NCBI RefSeq assembly: GCF_001440415.1
Contig: NZ_LLYA01000001.1
Coordinates: 372,001 to 436,000 of the forward strand
Length of the DNA: 64,000 bases
Source of the DNA: Bradyrhizobium retamae
GTDB taxonomy: Bacteria > Pseudomonadota > Alphaproteobacteria > Rhizobiales > Xanthobacteraceae
Direction of reading: 5' to 3'
Part shown: positions 7,563 to 15,280 of the stretch, piece after piece
How positions within the stretch are numbered: the stretch's first letter is position 1
Layout: every line of letters starts with the position of its first letter
Translations under genes and position numbers: made by a program
Notes under the pieces: model-generated
What the model was told of the DNA's origin: nothing
The model's database searches: none
What the model saw: only the letters and a program-made list of their open reading frames with translations

Positions 7563-8425
7563 AGCTGCGATCCGCGATCTTTCTGGCATCCGCCACGATT
7601 GCGCTGGCCGCGCTGACGCTGGCGGGCGCGCCGCTGTTGGCAGCCGACGACAAGATCGATCCTGTCGCCGACGCCAAGGCGTTCCAGAAGTTCTTCAGAG
7701 ACAAATTTCCCAAGGTAAAGTTCGAGGACTTCGTCAACGGTCCCTATTCGATGAACGAGGACCTTTATCGGCAGTGGCAGGAGAAGGAACAGTTCCCGCC
7801 CTACGAGTTCTCGCTCGAAATGGGCAAGGAGATGTTCTCCAAGCCGTTCAAGAATGGCAAGACCTATGCCGACTGCTTCCCGAACGGTGGCATCGGCATC
7901 CGCCAGAACTACCCTTATTTCGACGAGAAGGAAGGCAAGGTCATCACGCTTGAATTGGCCTTGAACCGCTGCCGCGAGGCCAATGGCGAACCGCCCTATT
8001 CCTACGTAAAGGACGAAATGGCGGCGCTGACCGCCTACATGGCCTTCACCTCGCGCGGCAAGCCGATGGACATCAAGATCCCGAACGATCCGCGCGCGCT
8101 CGCGGCTTACGAAAACGGCAAAGAATATTTCTACACCCGGCGCGGACAGCTCAACTTCTCCTGCGCCACCTGCCATGTGCAGAGCCCGGGCGAACGTATC
8201 CGCGCTGAGGTGCTTGCACCCGCGCTTGGCATCGTCAACGCAATGCCGATCTACCGCTCCGAATGGAGCGGCATGGGCACCACCAGCCGGCGCTTCACCA
8301 CCTGCAACAGCCAGATCCGCGCAGTGCCGCTCAGCCCGCAGGACGACGAATATCGCAACGTCGAATATTACCTGTCCTATGTCAGCAACGGACTGCCGAT
8401 TTCAGGTCCGGGAGCGCGGCCATGA
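7559..8425 (+). CDS. soxA: SoxA c-type cytochrome
   Basis: A 288-residue protein with a Sec signal peptide ending near PLLAAD (residue 30). The only haem motif is CATCH at 202-206; in the N-terminal domain the haem site is replaced by two single cysteines (106 and 138), the pattern of SoxA proteins that lost one haem and kept a disulfide. Cys249 in RRFTTCNSQIR is the haem-ligating, catalytically important cysteine. With SoxX it conjugates thiosulfate to SoxY. Start and stop overlap soxZ and the next gene by 4 nt, showing a tightly coupled operon. Confidence 0.97.
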   Translation: MKLRSAIFLASATIALAALTLAGAPLLAADDKIDPVADAKAFQKFFRDKFPKVKFEDFVNGPYSMNEDLYRQWQEKEQFPPYEFSLEMGKEMFSKPFKNGKTYADCFPNGGIGIRQNYPYFDEKEGKVITLELALNRCREANGEPPYSYVKDEMAALTAYMAFTSRGKPMDIKIPNDPRALAAYENGKEYFYTRRGQLNFSCATCHVQSPGERIRAEVLAPALGIVNAMPIYRSEWSGMGTTSRRFTTCNSQIRAVPLSPQDDEYRNVEYYLSYVSNGLPISGPGARP

Positions 8426-8739
8426 GGAACTTGATGCAGAAATCCGCATTAGTTCTGTCACTATTTGCCGCGGGTGCTGTGCCCGCGCTCGCCGCGGGCT
8501 CCGAGGACGAATTCAAGGCAGCCTATGCCGCGGCCGAGGCCGCCAACAAGGAGGCCGGCAAGCTACGCAACCAATGGACCACCACGGCGAACACGCTGGC
8601 GGCGGCGAAGAAGGCGGCGGATGCGGGCGATTTCGATAAGGCCACCGCGTCGGCCAAGGAAGCGGAGGCGCTGGCCAAAGCTTCGATCTTCCAGGCCACC
8701 AGCGAGAAGACCCGCTGGAAGGACCTGGAAGTACGCTGA
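8422..8739 (+). CDS. soxK: SoxK-like SoxAX-binding protein
   Basis: A 105-residue secreted protein. The start is ATG 8422, overlapping the soxA stop (ATGA). A signal peptide (ALVLSLFAAGAVPALAAG) is followed by a small, Ala/Lys/Glu-rich, almost wholly helical domain (EAANKEAGKLRNQWTTT, AAKKAADAGDFDKATAS) with no cysteine or haem motif. Position between soxA and soxB and the composition match SoxK/SAXB, a small subunit that binds SoxAX and helps exchange with SoxYZ. Low-complexity helices make family assignment by eye less certain than for its neighbours. Confidence 0.72.
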   Translation: MRNLMQKSALVLSLFAAGAVPALAAGSEDEFKAAYAAAEAANKEAGKLRNQWTTTANTLAAAKKAADAGDFDKATASAKEAEALAKASIFQATSEKTRWKDLEVR

Positions 8740-8765
8740 CACCGTTACGACGCGCGGAGACCCGC

Positions 8766-10514
8766 ATGACCATCCGCCGCCGCGATTTTCTGACGCTAGC
8801 GGGCGCTGCCACCCTGTCGGGCAGCCTGCCACGGCTGGCGCGCGGCGCCGATAATGGGGGCGTTTACGATCTCGAGCGGTCCGGCAATGCACGTATCCTG
8901 CACATCACGGATACGCACGCGCAGCTTCGGCCGGTGTTCTTCCGCGAGCCGAGCGTCAATCTCGGTGTTGGACCGATGCAGGGCAACCCGCCGCATCTGG
9001 TCGGACGTGCCTTTCTCGATCGCTTCGGCATCCGCCCGGACAGTGCCGATGCCTATGCTTTCACCTGCCTCGATTTCGAGAAGGCCGCCGGCCGGTTCGG
9101 CAAGCTCGGCGGCTTCGCGCATCTGAAGACGTTGATTGATCGCATGCGCAGCGAGGGCGGCTCCGGCCGGACGCTGCTGCTCGACGGCGGCGATCTCTGG
9201 CAGGGCACCGGTCTCGCCAATACCATGCGTGGCATCGACATGGTGGAGGCCGCCAACCTGCTCGGCATCGAGGCGATGACCGGCCATTGGGAATTCACCT
9301 ATGGCGAGAAGGCGCTGCGCGCCAACCTCGAACGCTTCAAGGGCGAGTTCCTGGCGCAGAACGTCTATCTCACTGAAGAAGCCGCCTTCAACGACGCCAA
9401 GGCCTTCGACCCGGCATCGGGGCGCGTGTTCAAGCCGTCCGTCATCAAGGAAATCGGTGGCTATCGCGTTGCCGTGATTGGACAGGCGTTCCCCTACGTG
9501 CCGATCGCCCATCCGAAGCGCTTTACGCCGGACTGGAAGTTCGGCATCCGCGACGAGGAGCTGCAGAAACTCGTCGATACGCATCGTAACACCGACAAGG
9601 TCGACGCCGTCATTCTGCTCTCGCACAACGGCATGGATGTCGATCTCAAGCTCGCCAGCCGCGTCACCGGCATCGACGTCGTTCTCGGTGGCCATACCCA
9701 CGACGCCGTGCCGCAGCCGATTGCCGTCACCAACGCAGGCGGCACCACGCTCGTCACCAATGCTGGCTCGAACGGCAAGTTTCTGGCGGTGCTCGACCTC
9801 GACATCGGCAAGGGCAAAATCAAGGATGCGCGCTACCGGCTGCTGCCGGTGTTTTCCGAATTGCTGAAGCCCGACCCGGCGATGCAGGCGCTGATCGACA
9901 AGACCCGCGAGCCGCATGAGGTAACGCTCAACGAGAAGATCGCCTCCGCCGACCGCCTGCTCTATCGCCGCGGCAATTTCAGCGGCAGCATGGATCAACT
10001 GATCTGCGACGCGCTGCTCGGCGAATTGAACGCGGAGATCGCGCTGTCGCCGGGTTTTCGCTGGGGTACCACTGTGCTGGCCGGCCAGCCGCTGACGATG
10101 GAGGACGTGATGGCGCAGACCGCCGTCACCTATCCGGAGACCTATGTCCAGACCATGACCGGCGGCCAGATCAGGGACGTGCTGGAAGACATCTGCGACA
10201 ACCTCTTCAACACCGACCCCTATTACCAGCAGGGCGGCGACATGGTCCGCGTCGGCGGGCTCGCCTACACCTGCACGCCGACTGAAACCGTGGGAAAACG
10301 GATTTCCGACCTCAAGCTCGACAACGGCCGCGCGCTGGACGCCGACAAGCATTACAGAGTGGCGGGCTGGGCCTCGGTCAACGAGCAGACCGGCGCGCCG
10401 GTCTGGGATGTGGTCGCCAAACATCTGAGGTCGGGCAAACCGCCCAACCGCTCGCCGCCGGGCGTGACGCTGAAAGGCGTTGAAGGCAATCCGGGCATTG
10501 CGGGACAGGCATGA
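8766..10514 (+). CDS. soxB: SoxB thiosulfohydrolase
   Basis: Encodes 582 residues, the usual size. A Tat signal (RRRDFLTLAGA, residues 4-14) precedes a dimanganese 5'-nucleotidase-type metallophosphatase domain: ITDTHAQLRP (Asp49, His51), LLLDGGDLWQG (Asp143), TGHWEFTYG (about 172-180), LLSHNGMDVD and LGGHTHD. The C-terminal half is the 5-nucleotidase substrate domain (GNFSGSMDQLICDAL). In the periplasm it hydrolyses the terminal sulfone from SoxY-bound thiosulfate, releasing sulfate. It follows soxK by 26 nt and overlaps the next gene by ATGA. Confidence 0.97.
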   Translation: MTIRRRDFLTLAGAATLSGSLPRLARGADNGGVYDLERSGNARILHITDTHAQLRPVFFREPSVNLGVGPMQGNPPHLVGRAFLDRFGIRPDSADAYAFTCLDFEKAAGRFGKLGGFAHLKTLIDRMRSEGGSGRTLLLDGGDLWQGTGLANTMRGIDMVEAANLLGIEAMTGHWEFTYGEKALRANLERFKGEFLAQNVYLTEEAAFNDAKAFDPASGRVFKPSVIKEIGGYRVAVIGQAFPYVPIAHPKRFTPDWKFGIRDEELQKLVDTHRNTDKVDAVILLSHNGMDVDLKLASRVTGIDVVLGGHTHDAVPQPIAVTNAGGTTLVTNAGSNGKFLAVLDLDIGKGKIKDARYRLLPVFSELLKPDPAMQALIDKTREPHEVTLNEKIASADRLLYRRGNFSGSMDQLICDALLGELNAEIALSPGFRWGTTVLAGQPLTMEDVMAQTAVTYPETYVQTMTGGQIRDVLEDICDNLFNTDPYYQQGGDMVRVGGLAYTCTPTETVGKRISDLKLDNGRALDADKHYRVAGWASVNEQTGAPVWDVVAKHLRSGKPPNRSPPGVTLKGVEGNPGIAGQA

Positions 10515-10972
10515 CGGGCTTTTCGACTATCCTTCGCGCGATGGCCGCGGCGCTTCTGATCGCAACCGCCGCGCCCGAGGCCCGCGCACAGCAGGCGCCA
10601 CTGCAGGACAAGCCGTTCGCGGAGCACAAAATCGTGCTGCAGCTCTCCGACAACGATCCGCGCAAGCAGGGCCTCGTGCTCAGCGTCGCCAGTAACCTGA
10701 TGAAGCATTACGACCCCGACAAGGTGGCGATCGAGGTCGTCGCATTCGGCCCCGGCATCGACCTGCTGCGCCCGGAAAATCCCAACCGCAAGATGGTCGA
10801 GAGCCTGGTCGCGCAAGGCGCGCGTTTCGACGTCTGTCTCAATACCGTCGATACGCTCGAACGCGAGCACGGCAAACGGCCGGAGTTCATCGCCGCGGCC
10901 ACGCCGGTGCAGGTCGGCGTCGCGCAGATCCTGTTTCTGACGGAGAACGGGTATACGTTAGTGCGGCCGTGA
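10511..10972 (+). CDS. Secreted DsrE-like protein
   Basis: Encodes 153 residues. The ATG overlaps the soxB stop, so it belongs to the sox operon. A signal peptide (MAAALLIATAAPEARAQ) is followed by a DsrE/F-like alpha/beta domain: KIVLQLSDNDPRKQGLVLS, VASNLMKHY, IEVVAFGPGIDLL, and a single cysteine in GARFDVCLNTV, the position of the sulfur-carrying cysteine of the family. Cytosolic DsrE/TusD proteins move sulfur as persulfide; this exported version probably handles sulfur in the periplasm alongside Sox. Its exact role is not established. Confidence 0.78.
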   Translation: MTGFSTILRAMAAALLIATAAPEARAQQAPLQDKPFAEHKIVLQLSDNDPRKQGLVLSVASNLMKHYDPDKVAIEVVAFGPGIDLLRPENPNRKMVESLVAQGARFDVCLNTVDTLEREHGKRPEFIAAATPVQVGVAQILFLTENGYTLVRP

Positions 10973-11096
10973 ATTCATTGCGAGCGAGCCGTAATTTCAT
11001 CGCGCCGTCAGGTATGGTAGAGTCGATGGAACTGCAGGAGCGGGCTGGAGCTACATCCGGCCCTGATCCAACCAGAGTTAACGCGGACGTGTAGCC

Positions 11097-12137
11097 ATGA
11101 TCTTTCGTCAACTCTTCGACAGCGTGTCCGGCACCTACAGTTATCTGCTGGCGAGCCGCGCCGGCGGCGAGGCATTGATCCTCGATCCCGTGCTGGAAAA
11201 GGCCGATCGCTACTGCCAGCTTCTGCGCGAGCTCGATCTGCGGCTGGTGAAGGCCGTCGACACCCATCTGCACGCCGACCACGTCACCGGCCTCGGCGAA
11301 TTGCGCGACCGCACCCAGTGCATCACCATCATGGGCGAGCAGAGCAAGGCCGACGTGGTGTCGATGCGGGTGTCCGACGGTGACAAGGTGACGATCGAGG
11401 GGTTGTGCCTGGATGTCATGTACACGCCCGGCCACACCGACGATTCTTACAGCTACCTGATGGGCGACCGCGTCTTCACCGGCGACACGCTGTTGATCCG
11501 CGGCACCGGCCGCACCGATTTCCAGAATGGCTCCTCCCGGGCGCAATATGAATCGATCTTCAACCGGCTTCTGAAACTGCCGGACGAGACGCTGGTATTC
11601 CCCGCCCATGATTACAAGGGCGACACGGTTTCCACCATCGGCGAGGAGCGCCGCTATAATCCGCGGCTGCAGGTACGCAGCGTCGATGAATATATCGAGC
11701 TGATGGCGAACCTGAAGCTGCCGAACCCAAAGATGATGGACGTCGCGGTGCCCGCCAACATGCATGTCGGCCTGCACCAGGAGGAGCTTGCCAAGCAGGG
11801 ACTCGCGCTCTGTGCACGCGACGCGATTGCGAGCCTTGGCCGGCCCGACATTCTGCTGGTGGATTTGCGCGAGACCAGCGAGCGCGCCAAGCATGGCACG
11901 ATCTCGGGCGCGCTGCATGCGCCCTATCCCGGCATCGCCGAGAGCCTCAAGCCCGGTGGCATGCTGCGCGAAGTCGCCGCCGCTACCGGCCGCCGGGTCG
12001 TGTTCTTCTGCGCGTTCGGCGAACGCTCCGCGATGGCGGTGACCGCGGCAAAGAACGCGGGGCTCGCCAACACCGCCCATATCGAAGGCGGGCTGGACGC
12101 GTGGAAGAAGATAGGTGGGCCGGTGGTGCACGAGTAG
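11097..12137 (+). CDS. Persulfide dioxygenase-rhodanese fusion (ETHE1-like)
   Basis: A 346-residue cytosolic enzyme with two domains. Residues 1-235 are a metallo-beta-lactamase fold of the ETHE1 persulfide dioxygenase type (THLHADH at 56-62, TPGHTDDSYSYL, FTGDTLLIRGTGRTDFQ, FPAHDYKG). Residues about 240-346 form a rhodanese domain with active-site loop CAFGER beginning at Cys305. It oxidises glutathione persulfide to sulfite and can transfer sulfur to make thiosulfate. It lies 124 bp after the DsrE-like gene on the same strand and is a likely target of the SqrR/BigR-type repressor, as these enzymes often are. No operator copy is obvious before it. Confidence 0.9.
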   Translation: MIFRQLFDSVSGTYSYLLASRAGGEALILDPVLEKADRYCQLLRELDLRLVKAVDTHLHADHVTGLGELRDRTQCITIMGEQSKADVVSMRVSDGDKVTIEGLCLDVMYTPGHTDDSYSYLMGDRVFTGDTLLIRGTGRTDFQNGSSRAQYESIFNRLLKLPDETLVFPAHDYKGDTVSTIGEERRYNPRLQVRSVDEYIELMANLKLPNPKMMDVAVPANMHVGLHQEELAKQGLALCARDAIASLGRPDILLVDLRETSERAKHGTISGALHAPYPGIAESLKPGGMLREVAAATGRRVVFFCAFGERSAMAVTAAKNAGLANTAHIEGGLDAWKKIGGPVVHE

Positions 12138-12148
12138 TCTTTATGGTG

Positions 12149-12166
12149 TCCCTGCGTTCGCAGGGA
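12149..12166. repeat. Family C palindrome (GTCCCTGCG type), convergent junction
   Basis: Inverted repeat TCCCTGCG (12149-12156) and CGCAGGGA (12159-12166), a short form of a palindrome also found at 23617, 29873 and 44653. It lies between the convergent stops of the persulfide dioxygenase gene and the BtuF gene, where it could act as a two-way transcription stop. Confidence 0.6.
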
Positions 12167-12178
12167 GCTCGGCATCGG

Positions 12179-13012
12179 CTACGGTCTCACCCGCTGCAAC
12201 TCCGCTGTCAGCGCATCCAGCGCGTCGGCCAGCATCACGCCGCCGCATTCGGTCAGCCGCTCCGGAATCACGATGCGCCGCTCCGGCGGGTAGAAGCGCT
12301 CCAGCGCCGGATGGACCAGAAACGCCTGGCCGTCGTCTCGCGCATAATCGCCGGCCTGCGAAACCACGATGAAGTCGGGCCTCAGGGAGACGATCGCCTC
12401 CAGCGAGGCAAATCCGCCGAAGGTAAAGCCGAGATCGCCGGCGGCGCTGCGCAGCCCGACTTCGCCCAGCAGCGAACCGAGAAAGCTGTCGCTACCCGCC
12501 ACCCAGCCGCGCCGCGACAGCGGCAGCACGCGATAATGCCGCTCGGCGGCGGCACGGCGGGCGCGCGCCAGCGCGGCGTCGAGCCGCGCGATTTCGGCGA
12601 CCGCGCGATCGGGGTGCCCGGTCATGTCGCCGACCTCGCGGATCTGCGCGCGGGCTTCGTCGAGGTTTCGCGGCACGGCGAGCTCGGCAAGATGAAGACC
12701 TTTCGCCTTCAACAGCTCCCGCGTCGAGCGCTTGTCAAACGCGCTGGCGATGACCAGATCCGGCTTGAGCAAGAGCACGTCCTCGGCCGCGCCTGATAAT
12801 ACCGGATAGCGGCTGATGTCGCCCGCCTGCGATTGCCAGCCGTCGCGCGCGAAGCGGCTGAGGCCCAAAATCTGCTCGGGGTCGGCCAGCGCCAGCAGCA
12901 ACTGATCGCTGCAGACATTCATCGACACCATACGCGGAGGGCTGGCCGCGAATACCGCGCCGCCTGACATCCCCAACGCGGCGATCGCGACAAGAAAGAC
13001 GAACCGTCGCAT
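12179..13012 (-). CDS. btuF: Periplasmic cobalamin-type binding protein (BtuF-like)
   Basis: A 277-residue protein of the class III helical-backbone binding proteins. The start is ATG 13012 (MRRFVFLVAIAALG), overlapping the ATPase stop by ATGA; a longer upstream frame lies inside the ATPase gene. After a signal peptide come VSMNVCSDQLLLAL, PDLVIAS and the second lobe (GVMLADALDAL). It delivers substrate to the BtuCD pump in the inner membrane. B12 as the substrate is inferred from the divergent receptor behind a cobalamin riboswitch; haem or ferric siderophore importers look alike. Confidence 0.82.
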   Translation of the reverse strand: MRRFVFLVAIAALGMSGGAVFAASPPRMVSMNVCSDQLLLALADPEQILGLSRFARDGWQSQAGDISRYPVLSGAAEDVLLLKPDLVIASAFDKRSTRELLKAKGLHLAELAVPRNLDEARAQIREVGDMTGHPDRAVAEIARLDAALARARRAAAERHYRVLPLSRRGWVAGSDSFLGSLLGEVGLRSAAGDLGFTFGGFASLEAIVSLRPDFIVVSQAGDYARDDGQAFLVHPALERFYPPERRIVIPERLTECGGVMLADALDALTAELQRVRP

Positions 13013-13794
13013 CAGATATCCGCCCAGGGCACGATGACCGCCTCGCGCTGATATTCCGCGCGGTAGGCGCTGATCCGAAACACGTCCGCCATCACCCGCT
13101 CCGATAGCCCCTCGCTCGGCGTGCCCCACGACACTAGATTGCCTTCCTTCAGCACCAGCACATGGTCGGCAAACCGCGCAGCGAGCCCGAGATCGTGCGT
13201 CACGACGATGACCAGCACGCCCTTGTCCGCAGTCGCGCGCAAATTCTTCATGACGTCGATCTGGTGCCGCGGATCGAGCGAGGCGGTCGGCTCGTCGGCC
13301 AGGATGATCGGCGCCTCCACCGCCAGCGCACGCGCCAGCGCCACGCGGCTGCGCTCGCCGCCGGACAACTCGGTGACGCGGCGATCACTGAACTCCATCA
13401 CGTCGACCGCCTGCATCGCGCGCAGCACGGCCTCGGCGTCCTTCGGCGACAGCCGCGCCGGATCGGTTGCACCATGCGGGTAGCGGCCGAGCGCCACGAT
13501 ATCGCGCGCCGGCAGCGGCCAATGCACGAGATGCCCCTGCGGCAGATAACCGAAGCGTTTGGCGCGCTCGCGCAGCGGCAGCGAGGCCAGCGCATCGCCG
13601 CCGACCGTGATCTCGCCTTCGGAGGGGATTAGCCCGGCCAGCGCTCGCAACAGCGTCGTCTTGCCGGCGCCGTTCGGGCCGACCAGCGCCACCAGGTGTC
13701 CCGGCGACAGCGCCAGCGAAACGTCCTTCAGCACGACGCGGCCGGCGAGCCGCACACCGAGTCCCCTTGCGGTCAGCAGCGCCGCCTCGCTCAT
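13012..13794 (-). CDS. btuD: ABC transporter ATPase (BtuD-like)
   Basis: A 260-residue ATPase of the iron/B12 importer class. Walker A is GPNGAGKTT near residue 40, the Q-loop lies in GYLPQG, the signature is LSGGERSRV, and Walker B is IILADEPTASLD followed by the H-loop THD. It powers the BtuC-type permease encoded just upstream. Start and stop overlap both neighbours by 4 nt, giving a compact btuC-btuD-btuF transcription unit. Confidence 0.88.
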   Translation of the reverse strand: MSEAALLTARGLGVRLAGRVVLKDVSLALSPGHLVALVGPNGAGKTTLLRALAGLIPSEGEITVGGDALASLPLRERAKRFGYLPQGHLVHWPLPARDIVALGRYPHGATDPARLSPKDAEAVLRAMQAVDVMEFSDRRVTELSGGERSRVALARALAVEAPIILADEPTASLDPRHQIDVMKNLRATADKGVLVIVVTHDLGLAARFADHVLVLKEGNLVSWGTPSEGLSERVMADVFRISAYRAEYQREAVIVPWADI

Positions 13795-14834
13795 GCGACG
13801 CCTCCGCCGAGCGCGCGGCGTTCGCGCATGATCAGATAGAGGAAGAACGGTACGCCGATGATCGAGGTCAGTACGCCGACCTTGATGTCCGACGTCGAGG
13901 GAATGATGCGCACCGCGATGTCTGCCGCCAGCAGCAGCGCCGAGCCCGTGAGCGCGCTCGGGACCAGCAGACGCCCGGGATCGTGGCCGATCAGGGGCCG
14001 CATCAGATGCGGCGCGACCAAGCCGATGAAACCGATGGTGCCGGTAACCGCGACCGCGCCGCCGACGCCGAGCGCGACGCCGGAAATGACGAACAGCCGC
14101 AGACGCCCCACATCGACGCCAAGGCTCTGCGCAGTTTCCTCGCCCAAGCTCAGCGCGCGAAAGGCATGGCGCTGGCTGAACAGCATCAGCGCGCCGGCAA
14201 TGATGAACGGAAACGCCAGCATGACATGCTGAAAGCTGCGGTCCTCCAGCGAGCCGAGCAGCCAGAATGCGATCTCCAGCACCAGGAAGGGATTGCTGGA
14301 GAGGTTCATCACCAGCGCGGTGGCGGCGCCTGCAAAGCTCGATATCGCAAGACCGGACAGGATCAGGATCAACAGCCCGGCGTTGCGGCCGGCGATCGCG
14401 AGCAGCACGAACACTGAAACGAATGCCGCGACGATCGCCGCCACCGGGAGCGCATAGGAGCGCACGTCGGCCAGCCCGAGCGCAATCACCAGCACCGCGC
14501 CGAAGGCGGCCGATTGCGGCGCGCCGAACAGCGAGGGCGAGGCCAGCGGATTGCGGAGCAAACCCTGCAGCGACGCGCCCGATAGCCCGAGAATGGCGCC
14601 GATCGCCAGCGCCAGCAGCGTGCGCGGCAGGCGGATCTCCCGCACGATCACCTGCGATACTTCGCTGCCGCCACCGAACAGCGCTTCCGCCACCGCAAGC
14701 GGCGACAACCGCACCGGACCGATGCCGAGCGAGATCAGCATCAAGAGCACCACGAGGGCGGCAAGCACTGCCGTCGCGCCGATCCGCCGGCGCGCGGCTT
14801 CCTCATTGGTCAGGGTTACGGCCTCAACACTCAT
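13791..14834 (-). CDS. btuC: FecCD-family ABC permease (BtuC-like)
   Basis: A 347-residue membrane protein with about ten hydrophobic helices, the fold of B12, haem and siderophore importers. Family motifs include the region IRLPRTLLALAIGAILGLSG after the first helices, LLRNPLASPSLFG and GFIGLVAPHLMR. First gene of the minus-strand uptake operon; ATG 14834 lies about 150 bp from the riboswitch that faces the other way, so this operon itself is not riboswitch-led. Confidence 0.88.
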   Translation of the reverse strand: MSVEAVTLTNEEAARRRIGATAVLAALVVLLMLISLGIGPVRLSPLAVAEALFGGGSEVSQVIVREIRLPRTLLALAIGAILGLSGASLQGLLRNPLASPSLFGAPQSAAFGAVLVIALGLADVRSYALPVAAIVAAFVSVFVLLAIAGRNAGLLILILSGLAISSFAGAATALVMNLSSNPFLVLEIAFWLLGSLEDRSFQHVMLAFPFIIAGALMLFSQRHAFRALSLGEETAQSLGVDVGRLRLFVISGVALGVGGAVAVTGTIGFIGLVAPHLMRPLIGHDPGRLLVPSALTGSALLLAADIAVRIIPSTSDIKVGVLTSIIGVPFFLYLIMRERRALGGGVA

Positions 14835-14945
14835 CGATCGTCCTAAAGCAGGTTTACCCGCCCCGGTACAGGCGGCGGGCAGGCGAGCTCATGCGACAAA
14901 AATAGCGCACTCGTCCAGTGAGGATCGCCGGACGCCCGGGGCGCA

Positions 14946-14975
14946 TTGACTCGGACTTTGACGAACTTCTACCAT
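14946..14975 (+). promoter_or_regulatory. Putative promoter of the riboswitch-TonB receptor transcript
   Basis: TTGACT (14946-14951, five of six consensus) and TACCAT (14970-14975) are 18 bp apart. Transcription would begin at about 14982, exactly where the cobalamin aptamer begins, which supports the assignment. Confidence 0.5.
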
Positions 14976-14982
14976 AGTTCCC

Positions 14983-15153
14983 GACGGTTCCCGTTTCGGG
15001 GATCAAAAGGGAATGCGGTGCGGGGAAATCCCCCAATTCCGCGGCTGCCCCCGCAACTGTAAGCGGCGAATCCTTCGTCATGAGCCACTGGGCATCTCGG
15101 TCCTGGGAAGGCGACGATGGGGTAACGACCCGCGAGCCAGGAGACCTGCCGTC
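14983..15153 (+). promoter_or_regulatory. Cobalamin (AdoCbl-type) riboswitch aptamer
   Basis: The conserved cobalamin riboswitch blocks occur in order on the plus strand: AAAAGGGAA near 15005, GGTGCGG near 15017, the GCCCCCGCAACTGTAAGCGG block (15046-15065), GCCACTGGG near 15083, TGGGAAGGCGA near 15104 and GCGAGCCAGGAGACCTGCC (B12 box, about 15132-15150). GACGG (14983-14987) pairs with CCGTC (15149-15153) to close the P1 helix. Downstream, 15154-15280 holds a further TCACC/GGTGA stem that may be the expression platform. B12 binding would shut off the TonB-dependent receptor that follows. Confidence 0.95.
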
Positions 15154-15280
15154 AGCCGTGGTCACACGCGAAGATGTCGGTCGGGGAGTACAGACATTAG
15201 CTTCACCTGAGCTGCTGAAAGCACACGGTGAGACTTGGTTCGCTGTGACGTGCCACTGACGTCATACCGAGGTCCAAGTC

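Noticed and set aside
8796..10424. Long open frame antisense to soxB (about 540 codons)
   Set aside because: It is a shadow caused by GC-rich third codon positions; the plus-strand reading carries all SoxB motifs, and the antisense product has no recognisable domain.
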